Shown here: piece by piece, positions 42,693 to 51,277 of the stretch | Layout of the letters: each line of letters opens with the position of its first letter | Position numbering within the stretch: position 1 is the first letter of the stretch | Origin: Rugamonas sp. A1-17 | GTDB lineage: Bacteria; Pseudomonadota; Gammaproteobacteria; Burkholderiales; Burkholderiaceae_D | Direction of reading: 5' to 3' | Length of the DNA stretch: 64,000 bases | NCBI GenBank assembly: GCA_025548565.1 | Contig: JAJLPB010000010.1 | Span: forward strand, 232,321-296,320 | Made by a program: the position numbers and the translations under genes | The notes under the pieces: model-generated | Told to the model about the DNA's origin: nothing | Databases searched by the model: none | What the model saw: the letters and a program-made list of their open reading frames with translations, nothing else

Positions 42693-43100
42693 ATGAAAAT
42701 CTTTGCACGCGACAGCGCCGGCACCGATCTGCTGCGGCTGGTCTTATGCGCCATTTTGTTCACCCACGGGGCTTACCGCTTCTACGAGGGAAGCAGCCCC
42801 ATCCTCGGCCAGATCCTGGAAGAGGAAGGCTTCCCGCACGGCAGCGGCACCTGGCTGGCCTACGCGGTCAACCTGACCGAGACGGTGGGCACCGTGCTGC
42901 TGGCGCTGCGGCTGCTGACCTTGCCGGTGTGCGCGGCGCTGACCGTCATCTACACCACCGGCATCATCCTGTTCCACCGCCACAACGGCTTCTTCGTGGT
43001 CGGGCCGGGCACCGGCGGCTGGGAGTACAGCGCGCTGCTGATCACCTGCCTGCTGGTCACCGCCTGGGAAGAGCTGAAGCTGAAAATCCCCGCACGCTAA
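42693..43100 (+). CDS. DoxX-like small membrane protein
   Basis: 135 residues from ATG 42693 (MKIFARDSAGTDLLRLVL); ATG 42663 is also in frame. About four hydrophobic segments with THGAYRFYEG, AYAVNLTETVGTVLLAL and GGWEYSALLITCLL, the DoxX order. The function of such proteins is poorly defined (membrane redox or quinone-linked). It is followed 20 bases later by a VOC gene. Confidence 0.72.
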   Translation: MKIFARDSAGTDLLRLVLCAILFTHGAYRFYEGSSPILGQILEEEGFPHGSGTWLAYAVNLTETVGTVLLALRLLTLPVCAALTVIYTTGIILFHRHNGFFVVGPGTGGWEYSALLITCLLVTAWEELKLKIPAR

Positions 43101-43120
43101 CCATCCGCTGGAGGCGCACC

Positions 43121-43549
43121 ATGACGCAGTTGGCCCCGAACCGTTCGATCCAGCCCGTGATGGTGATCCCCGTGCTGCACTACCAGGACGTGGCGCTGGC
43201 CGCGCAATGGCTGTGCGAGGCCTTCGGCTTCAGCGAGCGGCTGCGCATCGGCGACCACCGCATCCAGCTCGACATCGATGGCGGCGCCGGCGCGGTGGTG
43301 GTGGCGCAGCGGCCGGCGCCGGCCCCGCCCTGCCCGCATCCCTGCCACTCGATCATGGTGCGCATCACCGGCATCGACCAGCACTACAAGCGCGCGCTGG
43401 CGGCCAAGGCGCGCTCGCTCAGTCCACCGACCGGCTATCCGTTCGGCGAGCGCCAGTACTCGGTGGCCGATCCGGGCGGCCATGTGTGGACCTTCACGCA
43501 GACCATCGCCGACGTCGATCCGGCCGTCTGGGGCGGCACGCTGCCCTAG
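43121..43549 (+). CDS. VOC-superfamily (glyoxalase/PhnB-like) protein
   Basis: 142 residues, ATG after GGAGG. VIPVLHYQDVALAAQWLCEAFGF and the closing YSVADPGGHVWTFTQTI are typical of PhnB/glyoxalase-like VOC proteins. Only one VOC unit (two beta-alpha-beta-beta-beta modules) fits. The substrate is unknown. Confidence 0.83.
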   Translation: MTQLAPNRSIQPVMVIPVLHYQDVALAAQWLCEAFGFSERLRIGDHRIQLDIDGGAGAVVVAQRPAPAPPCPHPCHSIMVRITGIDQHYKRALAAKARSLSPPTGYPFGERQYSVADPGGHVWTFTQTIADVDPAVWGGTLP

Positions 43550-43552
43550 CCA

Positions 43553-44401
43553 CTAGGTCCAGATGCGGTAGATCCAGTAGCTTTCGTCTTCGGATTTCAG
43601 CATGCGCGCCAGCTCGTGCGGGCTGTGGCCGGTGATCTCGCGCGCCTCGCGGCAGAAGTGCGCCTGGTCCGCGTAGCCGCCGCGCGCGGCCACGTCGGAC
43701 CACACCACCCGCCCGGCCAGGAACTCGTCGCGGGCGTCGAAGAAGGATTGCTCGGCGCGCTGCAGGCGCAGCAGCTTGCGCATCGGCTGGCCGGCGCGCG
43801 CCTTGATGTGGCGCTCGATGCTGCGCACGCCTCGGCCAAGCGCGGTGTCGGCCACCTGCCACGCCAGGTGGCGCACCCAGTCGCCCGCCGTCGCACCGGG
43901 CCCGCCGGGACGCGCGGCTTGCCAGCGCGGCGCCAGGAACGCCTCCAGCACCGCCAGCCGCGCCGCGTCGTCGGCGGCGGCCAGCACCGCGTCGGACATC
44001 GCGCCCCATTCCGGCCCCAGCACGCGGTCGACCGCGTCCCAGCGGTTGACCCAGGCCGGCACGTCCAGGCCGCTCAACGCGTGCATGGCCTGCGGATAGA
44101 ACATCACGATCAGTATCCGCACCGGCCCCGGATTGTAGGTGGCCATGGGCCGCGTCTGCGGGCCGACGAACACGGCCCGGATGTCGGTCTTCGGCATCCC
44201 CGGCGGCTGCACCACCTCGGCCTCGCCCTCGATGAACCAGGTGATCGAGCAATGCGGCGTGGCCGGGAAGTGATTGAAGCGGTCGGTCGGATCGGTCAAG
44301 GGCCGCTCCACCGTGCTGCGCGTGATGTAGGCGCGCACGCAGGACGCCAGCGCGAAGGGCGGCACGATCAAACGCGTCAGGGCTGGTTCGGTGTCGGACA
44401 T
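43553..44401 (-). CDS. AraC-family transcriptional regulator
   Basis: 282 residues from ATG 44401. The C-terminal DNA-binding domain carries RSIERHIKARAGQPMRKLLRLQRAEQ and WSDVAARGGYADQAHFCREAREITGHSP, a clear AraC double helix-turn-helix. It is divergent from the cytochrome P450 gene and may control it. Confidence 0.9.
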   Translation of the reverse strand: MSDTEPALTRLIVPPFALASCVRAYITRSTVERPLTDPTDRFNHFPATPHCSITWFIEGEAEVVQPPGMPKTDIRAVFVGPQTRPMATYNPGPVRILIVMFYPQAMHALSGLDVPAWVNRWDAVDRVLGPEWGAMSDAVLAAADDAARLAVLEAFLAPRWQAARPGGPGATAGDWVRHLAWQVADTALGRGVRSIERHIKARAGQPMRKLLRLQRAEQSFFDARDEFLAGRVVWSDVAARGGYADQAHFCREAREITGHSPHELARMLKSEDESYWIYRIWT

Positions 44402-44492
44402 TTGCAAAGTTTATACCAAAGCTGTCGCAAACGTTCAATACGGGGCGGCGGCGGCACGGCATAGTGAGGCATCGTCATTCAAGGAAGCCGAC

Positions 44493-45923
44493 ATGGAACA
44501 CGCCATCACCGCCGCCCCCACCCTGCGCAGCGTCGAGAGCCTGCCGGGCCCCCGCCCCTGGCCGCTGCTGGGCAACCTGCCGAACATGCGGCTCGATAGC
44601 ATCCATCGCGATGTCGAGGAATGGAGCAAGCAGTATGGCCCCGTATTCAAGATCAACATCGGCAACGTGCCGATGGTGGTGCTGGCCGGGCATGAGCTGG
44701 TCAACGCCGTGCTGCGCGACCGCCCTGACGGTTTCCGCCGCCCTTCCATCACGGCCGAGGTGTCGAATGAAATGGGCGGGCGTCCCGGCCTGTTCCTGGC
44801 CGAAGGCGCGGCGTGGCGCAACGAGCGCCGCATGGTGATGGCCGCGCTGGCGCCGCACGCGGTGAAGGCCTACTTCCCTTCGCTGGTGAAGGTCGGCCTG
44901 CGGCTGCAGCAGCGCTGGCGCCAGGCCGCGCGCGACGGCAGTGCCATCGACCTGACCGAAGACCTGAAACGCTTCAGCGTCGACGTGATCGCCGGCCTGG
45001 CCTTCGGCACCGACGTCAACACCATCGATGGCGGCGAGGACGTGATCCAGCGCCACATGGACGCCATCCTGCCCGAGGTGTCGCGCCGCTCGTTCGCGCT
45101 GTTCCCGTACTGGCGCTATGTGAAGCTGCCGCGCGACCGCCGGCTGGACGAGAGCGTGCGGGAGCTGGACAAGGCGGTCGATCAGCTGATCGCCACCGCG
45201 CGCGCGCGCCTGGCGGCCGAGCCGCAGCGGCGTGAGCATCCGGCCAACCTGCTGGAGGCGATGATCTGCGCGGCCGACGAGGGCGACAGCGGCGTCAACG
45301 ACATCACCGTGGCGGGCAACGTCACCACGCTGCTACTGGCCGGCGAAGACACCACCAGCAACACGCTGGCGTGGATGCTGTACCTGCTGCAAAAGAATCC
45401 GGCCGCGCTGCGCAAGGCGCGCGAGGAAGTGCAGCGCATCGCGCCCGACACGGCGGCGTTCAGCATCGAACAGATGGATGCGCTGGACTATCTGGACGCC
45501 TGCGCGCAGGAAGCCATGCGCCTGAAGCCGGTGGCGCCGTTCCTGCCGCTGGAGGCCTTGCGCGACAGCGTGATCGGCGACGTGCAGATCCCCAAAGGCG
45601 GCATGGTGTGGTGCGTGATGCGCAACGACAGCGTCAGCGAGAACCATGTGCCGCAGGCCAGCCAGTTCGATCCCGAACGCTGGCTGCGGAAAGGCGACGG
45701 CGCGATGAACAAGCATGTGTCGATGCCGTTCGGCGCCGGCGTGCGCACCTGCCCCGGGCGCTATCTGGCGCTGCTGGAGATCAAGCTGGCCAGCGCCATG
45801 CTGCTCAACAGCTTCGACATCGCCTCGCTCGACACGGTGGACGGCAAGGAACCGGACGAGCTGATGGCCTTCACGATGTCGCCGCTCGGCCTGCGCATGC
45901 GGCTGCGGAACCGTGTGAGCTAG
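44493..45923 (+). CDS. Cytochrome P450
   Basis: 476 residues, AAGGAAG before ATG 44493. The I-helix AGEDTTSN, K-helix ExxR (EAMR), and heme loop FGAGVRTCPGR (ligand C420) are intact. An N-terminal LPGPRPWPLLGNLPNM proline-rich hinge without membrane anchor suggests a soluble bacterial form, although the sequence resembles long-chain/fatty-acid P450s. No ferredoxin or reductase is adjacent. The end overlaps the convergent quinone-reductase gene by 4 bases. Confidence 0.93.
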   Translation: MEHAITAAPTLRSVESLPGPRPWPLLGNLPNMRLDSIHRDVEEWSKQYGPVFKINIGNVPMVVLAGHELVNAVLRDRPDGFRRPSITAEVSNEMGGRPGLFLAEGAAWRNERRMVMAALAPHAVKAYFPSLVKVGLRLQQRWRQAARDGSAIDLTEDLKRFSVDVIAGLAFGTDVNTIDGGEDVIQRHMDAILPEVSRRSFALFPYWRYVKLPRDRRLDESVRELDKAVDQLIATARARLAAEPQRREHPANLLEAMICAADEGDSGVNDITVAGNVTTLLLAGEDTTSNTLAWMLYLLQKNPAALRKAREEVQRIAPDTAAFSIEQMDALDYLDACAQEAMRLKPVAPFLPLEALRDSVIGDVQIPKGGMVWCVMRNDSVSENHVPQASQFDPERWLRKGDGAMNKHVSMPFGAGVRTCPGRYLALLEIKLASAMLLNSFDIASLDTVDGKEPDELMAFTMSPLGLRMRLRNRVS

Positions 45924-46708
45924 GCATCCGCCACATCCAGATGGGCGGCAAAGCCAGACAGCCCTGGCGCCACATCGGCTTTCAACGTCATGGCGGGGAT
46001 GTCGTAGTCGCCGCCATTCTGAGGACGGAACGGTATCGGCGCGGTTTGCGCCAGCGTGTCGAGCCGCTCTGCGAATTCTTCGCACACGGCGGAGAACCGG
46101 GCGTCGTCCATGCGCTCGGCGCGATAGACCACCAGCGGCGGCAACACATCGAAGCCGGGGTAGTACAGGATGCCATGCTGAATGGGGAACAGCAGGTCGT
46201 CGATGGCACCGTTGACGCCGCGCGGGCCGTAGTGCGACGCCCATCCGCCGGCCGTCACCACCAGCATGGCGCGCTTGCCGGCCAGCGTGCCCTCGCCGTA
46301 GCGGTCTCCCCAGCGCACATCCGAATGCTCACCGACGCCGTAGCCGAAGCCAAAGGCATAGACCCGTTCAACCCAGCCTTTCATAATGGCCGGCATGGAG
46401 AACCACCACATCGGGAACTGGAAGATGACGGTATCGGCCCAGCGCAGCTTGTCCTGCTCGCGGGCGATATCGGCGCTTTGCAGATCGTTGGCGTAGGCGC
46501 GCCGGGAATCGCCCACCGGATCGAAACGGTCGCCCACCGGGCCGCCGACGACATCGCCGGCATCGACTAGCGCCTTCCATTTCATCGCATACAGGTCGGA
46601 TACTTGGACGGCGTGTCCTGCGGCTTCAAGACGCCGCACCGCAAAGTCCTTCAACGCGCCGTTCAACGACTTCGGCTCGGGATGGGCATACACAATCAGA
46701 ACATTCAT
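45920..46708 (-). CDS. NAD(P)H:quinone oxidoreductase-like flavoprotein
   Basis: 262 residues from ATG 46708 (AAGGAGT upstream). MNVLIVYAHPEPKSLNGAL is the flavodoxin-like FMN/FAD-binding start, followed by FQFPMWWFSMPAIMKGWVERVYAFGFGYG, both typical of NQO1/MdaB-type reductases. It reduces quinones or similar electrophiles with NAD(P)H. A LysR gene is divergent and probably regulates it. Confidence 0.9.
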   Translation of the reverse strand: MNVLIVYAHPEPKSLNGALKDFAVRRLEAAGHAVQVSDLYAMKWKALVDAGDVVGGPVGDRFDPVGDSRRAYANDLQSADIAREQDKLRWADTVIFQFPMWWFSMPAIMKGWVERVYAFGFGYGVGEHSDVRWGDRYGEGTLAGKRAMLVVTAGGWASHYGPRGVNGAIDDLLFPIQHGILYYPGFDVLPPLVVYRAERMDDARFSAVCEEFAERLDTLAQTAPIPFRPQNGGDYDIPAMTLKADVAPGLSGFAAHLDVADA

Positions 46709-46792
46709 CACGCTACTCCTTGGTTGGAAAACACCAGCATAGGAGCGGATCAGGTATATTAAAAATGAATTTCCAATATTCCAGGTATAGCC

Positions 46793-47692
46793 ATGAATAA
46801 TCTCCGCCGTCTGGACCTCAACCTGCTGGTGACGCTGGACGTGCTGCTCTCGGAGCACAACGTGACGCGGGCGGCGGAGCGCTTGAACTTTTCGCAGCCA
46901 TCCATCAGCGTGCACCTGTCGAAGCTGCGCGACATCTTCGGCGATCCGCTGCTGCTGCCCGGGCCGCGCGGCATGCGGCCCACCGCGCGCGCCGAACAAC
47001 TGCGCGAGCCCTTGCGGCTGGCGCTGGAAGCGCTGGGCCGCGCGGTGTCGCCAGCCAGTCCATTCGATCCGCGCGAGGCGAATCAGACGTGGCGCGTGGC
47101 CGCCAGCGACTACGGCGAATCGACCATCCTGCTGCCGGCGCTGGCGGGCTTGCGCGCGGCGGCGCCGGGAACGCGGCTGGCGGTGCTGGAACTGACTCCG
47201 CCACGCATCGCCAGGCAGGCGGAATCGGGCGAGATCGACCTGGCCTTCCACACCAGCGAGGAAGCGCCGCCGGGCATGCGCCATCGGCTGCTGTTCCGGG
47301 AGCGTTACGTGCTGGCGGGACGCAGCGGCCATCCGCGCCTGAAACGGCGGCCGACGCTGGCGCAGTTCTGCGCCATGGAGCATGTCATCGTATCGCCTGA
47401 CGGCGGTGGGTTCAGCGGCGGCACGGACCGGGCGCTGGCGGAGGCGGGCTTGCCGCCACGGCGGGTGGCGCTGTCGGTGCCGCATTTTCTGTTTGTGATC
47501 TCGGCGCTGGCGAGTACCGATATGGTCGCGATGCTGCCGGAGCGATTGGTGAAAAACCATCCCACGCTGCGCTGCGTGGCGCCGCCGGTCGAGGTGCCGG
47601 GTTATCAGATGGCCATGTTGTGGCACGAGCGCTCGCATCGCGACCCGGCGCATCAATGGCTGCGCGAGTACATCGCCAGCACGGTGGCTTGA
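46793..47692 (+). CDS. LysR-family regulator (NodD-like group)
   Basis: 299 residues. MNNLRRLDLNLLVTLDVLLSEHNVTRAAERLNFSQPSISVHLSKLR carries the helix-turn-helix; cited motifs are NVTRAAERLNFSQPSIS and GPRGMRPTARAEQL. Divergent from the quinone reductase with about 84 bp between them, containing AT-rich dyads (ATATT...AATAT). Probably activates that gene in response to a phenolic or quinone-like signal; inference. Confidence 0.9.
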   Translation: MNNLRRLDLNLLVTLDVLLSEHNVTRAAERLNFSQPSISVHLSKLRDIFGDPLLLPGPRGMRPTARAEQLREPLRLALEALGRAVSPASPFDPREANQTWRVAASDYGESTILLPALAGLRAAAPGTRLAVLELTPPRIARQAESGEIDLAFHTSEEAPPGMRHRLLFRERYVLAGRSGHPRLKRRPTLAQFCAMEHVIVSPDGGGFSGGTDRALAEAGLPPRRVALSVPHFLFVISALASTDMVAMLPERLVKNHPTLRCVAPPVEVPGYQMAMLWHERSHRDPAHQWLREYIASTVA

Positions 47693-47738
47693 GTATATAC
47701 TTCGGCGCTGAAGGCTTGGTCACCAATGAAGGATGTAT

Positions 47739-48254
47739 ATGAAGATGCTGTCTCGCGTTGACGCGAACGTCGCTGCCGAAATCCACCGGCAGTTTCCGCA
47801 ATTGAAGCAAATCAGGGAGCTGGACTCGGACGGCGGCATGGAGCGCGTGGCGATCTCCGTGTTCGACCACTGGCTCGACGACGAGAGCGAATGGCATTTG
47901 CTGGACTGCTTCGAAGGCCCGGAGCGCGTGCAGCGCAACAAGAAATTCGAGCAGCACTGGGCGGCGCTGTTCGACCTGACGCCGGTCTACACGCTGCGTT
48001 ATCGCGGCCGTTGGCCGGCCAAGGCCAAGCTGGTACTGAAGCGCTACACCGACCGCGAAGGCTACCTGCGCCAGTCGCGCTTCAACGACTACGGCGTGCC
48101 ATCGCAATTCATCATCCTGCCAGAACTGGGCTGCATCTACGCGGCGGGCTGGGACGACACCAACATCCTGCATTTCAAAAACAAGCAACAAGCCGCGCCA
48201 GTGCTGGAACTCGCCACGAAGGCCGGACTGTTCTGCCTGAATCCCAACCGCTGA
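47739..48254 (+). CDS. Protein of unknown function (171 aa)
   Basis: ATG 47739 has GAAGGA 6 bases before. A soluble protein, rich in aromatic residues (WLDDESEWHLLDCFEGPERV, TLRYRGRWPAKAKLVLKRYTDREG). The family is not recognised. It is the last G+C-rich gene before the AT-rich island. Confidence 0.68.
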   Translation: MKMLSRVDANVAAEIHRQFPQLKQIRELDSDGGMERVAISVFDHWLDDESEWHLLDCFEGPERVQRNKKFEQHWAALFDLTPVYTLRYRGRWPAKAKLVLKRYTDREGYLRQSRFNDYGVPSQFIILPELGCIYAAGWDDTNILHFKNKQQAAPVLELATKAGLFCLNPNR

Positions 48255-48521
48255 CGGGTATGCACACGGGGTGCTCCTCCGCGCTCCTTCTAGCAAAACC
48301 CCGATTTTCTCTTCTATTTTCTTCGATTTTTTCAAGCATTAGGCTATTTCCGGATTTGCCGGGCCAAATATGGAAAAACCGAAAAAAATAGTGGGGAAAA
48401 TCGAATAAATCCTACAACGATCATTCAGGTGATCACCTATCCTCCGCTTACGACGCACTGAGTACGGTGTACGGCAGAATTTATTCAATCAAATATTTGT
48501 CCAGAACGCTGAGAGTCCGGC
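48255..48521. other. Noncoding stretch at the left edge of the AT-rich island
   Basis: No plausible gene. Composition drops sharply after about 48,290. An inverted CGATTTTC / GAAAATCG pair spans about 48,302-48,405, and TGATCACC-like dyads follow. It may hold the junction of the island; no matching direct repeat was found at the right side. Confidence 0.4.
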
Positions 48522-48551
48522 TTGACTACATATGCATAAGATATGCATAAT
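48522..48551 (+). promoter_or_regulatory. Promoter with tandem operator repeats before brnA
   Basis: TTGACT (48522-48527) is separated by 18 bp from CATAAT (48546-48551). Two tandem copies of ATATGCATAA (48530-48539, 48541-48550) fill the spacer and -10, each containing the palindrome TATGCATA. This is the layout of an autorepressed antitoxin promoter. Confidence 0.6.
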
Positions 48552-48578
48552 TCCTTCTCCAAGCCAGGGAAAAATACC

Positions 48579-48842
48579 ATGCCCAACCAGTACGACTTCA
48601 GCAAAGGCAAACACGGCCCAGTGATTGTCAGTACGGGGAAAACGCGTATCACGATCATGCTAGATAATGACGTCATCGGGTTCTTCCGGGCGAAGGCAGA
48701 AGCGCAAGGGACTGGCTATCAAACCCTGCTTAACAGCACACTGAGAGACTCAATGCGACCATCCTACGTGTGCAAGGAAAACGAGAAGCCGCTTACCGCA
48801 GCGATGTTACGCAAAATCTTGCGAGAAGAGCTCAATCGCTAA
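48579..48842 (+). CDS. brnA: BrnA-like antitoxin, without visible BrnT toxin
   Basis: 87 residues from ATG 48579 (AGGGAA upstream). RITIMLDNDVIGFFRAKAEAQGTGYQTLLNSTLRDSM is the BrnA pattern: cited motifs are RITIMLDNDVIGFFRAKAEA and GYQTLLNSTLRDS, a ribbon-helix-helix-type core. BrnT, the RNase toxin, normally lies directly upstream, but no BrnT-like frame exists between 48255 and 48578. It has its own promoter with operator repeats. It may be an orphan antitoxin or regulator of the island. Confidence 0.75.
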   Translation: MPNQYDFSKGKHGPVIVSTGKTRITIMLDNDVIGFFRAKAEAQGTGYQTLLNSTLRDSMRPSYVCKENEKPLTAAMLRKILREELNR

Positions 48843-49300
48843 ATTCGAAGAACGTCCGCCCCTCTAGAATTATATCTTGCTCATGTGAGCAAACGAGCAT
48901 CGAAGTAAATAGCGTACCTAACGGAGCAAGCATTCCCTCTTGCTGCCGACCCAGGATGGGGCAGCGTTGTCGAAGCTCCGGCCAGCTCCGCAACGTCCTA
49001 TCCGGTGAGAGGCAATGCCAACAAATATGCCCGCACCGCCGATCAATGCGGTCAATTCATCTGCCATTCCCCCCACTTGCGGCATTTCACACTAAGAATG
49101 GTGAGGACTGACTCCGTGAACGTCACAGTTGATGATTTTGCGAAACCAACCTTAGTATCTTGCCAGATGCGCAAAGGTGAAATTTATCAACGCTAAAACC
49201 AAAGTACATTTTTTTAATTTTTCAACAGATAAAATAAAAATTTCAACCCGTAAAGTTTTAGTGGTAGCATTAATCATTACCTCAATAAACATTGCAAACT
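48843..49300. other. Noncoding or decayed stretch between brnA and the OLD nuclease
   Basis: About 460 bases with mixed composition. The middle part (about 48,940-49,190) has higher G+C and short open frames with no ribosome-binding site, and could be a remnant of a lost gene. The last 110 bases are very AT-rich and should carry the promoter of the next gene. Confidence 0.4.
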
Positions 49301-51121
49301 ATGAAATTTCAAAAATTCACAATTAAAAATTTTCGAGGAATAAAAGATACAACTCTCGACCTCTCGAATGCATCTGGAAATCATATAAATGCTCTTGTCG
49401 GCTTAAATGAATCGGGAAAGACCACTTTATTAGAAGCCATTAATAATTTCTCATATGCATTCGATTTGCGAAAAACGGATCCCGCTAAAGCTACTCGCCC
49501 AGCCACAACTATTCAATCTTACATTCCAATCGGCGACCGTTCTAATTTTAACGGAACGATTAGCATCGAAGCAAAAATTTCAGTTGATGAATTCGACTGG
49601 CTGAAAATAAAAAATTATCTTGAGGAAAAGCACAAATATATAGAAGTGGAAAAAATAACCCATTTCACCGTAAACAAAACATTACTTTTTGAAAACTCCT
49701 TATACAAAAGCGGAAATAATATATGGGATTTATATTTCAGAGGAAAAAAGAAAGGTCAAAAGAAACAGCATGCATTGGTGGGTGATGAATGGAAGAAAGC
49801 AATAGACTTCGTCACGGACCTAATGCCACAGATAGTATATTTTCCAGCGGAAATATTTGAATTTCCTAAAAGCATATATTTAGAAGAAGGAGTAAACGGA
49901 GATATTAAATTAACTAAAAATCAATTTTACTATAATGTCTTGTCGGACATTCTGCAAGCAGTAGATAATAAGCTAACAGTAGAAACACATATTCTTGAAA
50001 GATTAAATAGCAAAAAAGCTACCGAAAAACAAAATATGGAAGCTTTGCTTGTTAAAGTTGAACAACACCTAACTCACACCATTTTAACAGTTTGGGAGAG
50101 TATCTTTGGGCAAAAATTAGAAGGGAAGAGGTTTCGAATTTATGTGCAAAAAGACGAATCTAAACGTGCTGTTTTGCAAGTAAAATTAGTAGACGGAGCG
50201 GAAATATTTGACATCGATGAACGCTCGGCAGGATTTCGCTGGTTTTTTGTATTTATTCTTATAACTAGATACAGGATTCATAGGGGCGATCCCGTTTTAT
50301 TTCTATTTGATGAGCCTGCAGCAAGCTTACACCCAAATGCGCAAGCCCAGTTATTGAAAAATTTTGAAGCGCTAAAAAAACATTGTCAAATAATATACTC
50401 AACTCATTCCCATTATTTGGTTAATCCACTTTGGTTAGATTCGACATTCATAGTAAAAAATGATGCGATCGAAAGACCAACAGACTTATTTTCAATTAGC
50501 TCTTCATCGACCAACATTAGGGTAAATACCTATAGGAAATTTGTTGGCTCTCATCCCGAACAATATTATTATTATAAACCTGTTCTTGATTTTTTAGATT
50601 TCGCACCAGCCCCCACAGATTTTCCAGATTTTGCGGTGTTGGTAGAAGGGAAATCAGATTACTTTCTGATAAAATTTTTAACAACATCAGCCGTGACAGA
50701 TAAAGAAATAAAATATTTCCCTGGTGGAGGGGCTGGCACTCTTGACCCTTTGATAACTCTACTATCGGGGTGGGGGAAGCGTTTTGTTATTTTATTGGAC
50801 TCGGATGAAGAAGGGGTCAAGCAAAAACTTCGCTACACGTCAAAGTTCGAAAATCTGCTTCACAAAAAAATATTCACTCTTGAGGAGATTGATATCGAAT
50901 TTAAAGGGGCGGCAATAGAAAAAATATTAGATGAAAAAGATATATTAAAAATAAAAGAAAGAGCAGGGCTTCAAAAAGATGGGATTACGAAGAAAGAGAT
51001 GCATCGGGCCATCCAAGAAATCCTGATTGGCAATACCGATTTTGAAATATCTGAAATTGCCGCAAAAAATATAAATTCAATAAACAATTTTTTATCTCTG
51101 AGATTAAACGAGATAAAATAA
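49301..51121 (+). CDS. OLD-family ATP-dependent nuclease (AAA ATPase + Toprim)
   Basis: 606 residues, roughly one-third G+C by eye against about two-thirds around it. The N-terminal ABC-type ATPase has Walker A GLNESGKT (34-41), a signature-like SAGFRW (309-314), Walker B VLFLFDEP (D337, E338) and H-loop STHSH (367-371). The C-terminal Toprim domain has VEGKSD (E449) and LLDSDEEG (D500, D502). This is the OLD (overcoming lysogenization defect) architecture, a nuclease associated with phage defence. No UvrD-like helicase (Gabija) or reverse transcriptase gene is next to it, so it acts alone or with a distant partner. Lysine/isoleucine-rich codon use marks it as recently acquired. The Shine-Dalgarno is not obvious. 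Confidence 0.88.
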   Translation: MKFQKFTIKNFRGIKDTTLDLSNASGNHINALVGLNESGKTTLLEAINNFSYAFDLRKTDPAKATRPATTIQSYIPIGDRSNFNGTISIEAKISVDEFDWLKIKNYLEEKHKYIEVEKITHFTVNKTLLFENSLYKSGNNIWDLYFRGKKKGQKKQHALVGDEWKKAIDFVTDLMPQIVYFPAEIFEFPKSIYLEEGVNGDIKLTKNQFYYNVLSDILQAVDNKLTVETHILERLNSKKATEKQNMEALLVKVEQHLTHTILTVWESIFGQKLEGKRFRIYVQKDESKRAVLQVKLVDGAEIFDIDERSAGFRWFFVFILITRYRIHRGDPVLFLFDEPAASLHPNAQAQLLKNFEALKKHCQIIYSTHSHYLVNPLWLDSTFIVKNDAIERPTDLFSISSSSTNIRVNTYRKFVGSHPEQYYYYKPVLDFLDFAPAPTDFPDFAVLVEGKSDYFLIKFLTTSAVTDKEIKYFPGGGAGTLDPLITLLSGWGKRFVILLDSDEEGVKQKLRYTSKFENLLHKKIFTLEEIDIEFKGAAIEKILDEKDILKIKERAGLQKDGITKKEMHRAIQEILIGNTDFEISEIAAKNINSINNFLSLRLNEIK

Positions 51122-51137
51122 ATATTTATCTTATATC

Positions 51138-51168
51138 AAAAAAGAGCCAGTCCGAAGAATTCGGACTG
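51138..51168 (-). terminator. Terminator of the edd-eda operon
   Basis: A perfect 9-bp stem CAGTCCGAA / TTCGGACTG with a 3-base loop. On the minus strand it is followed by GCTCTTTTTT, so it stops leftward transcription from edd-eda. It could also act weakly on the OLD transcript. Confidence 0.8.
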
Positions 51169-51277
51169 ACTTATATCAAGTTCAACAATATGTTCTTTAA
51201 AACCGAACTCAATAACACGAGGTCAACAGGCGGAACATATAAATCTAGCTAATATTCAAACCTTCGACACAGGATAT

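Noticed and set aside
46709..47656. Upstream extension of the quinone-reductase frame
   Set aside because: It runs antisense through the LysR gene; MNVLIVYAHPEPKS with its ribosome-binding site marks the true start at 46708.
48530..48550. Start of a CRISPR array
   Set aside because: Only two short tandem units without spacers; better explained as an operator in a promoter.
48255..48578. A BrnT toxin gene upstream of brnA
   Set aside because: Searched in all frames; stop codons interrupt every frame and no BrnT-like pattern appears.
49005..49196. A 63-codon open frame as a gene
   Set aside because: No ribosome-binding site and no recognisable domain; treated as possible remnant.
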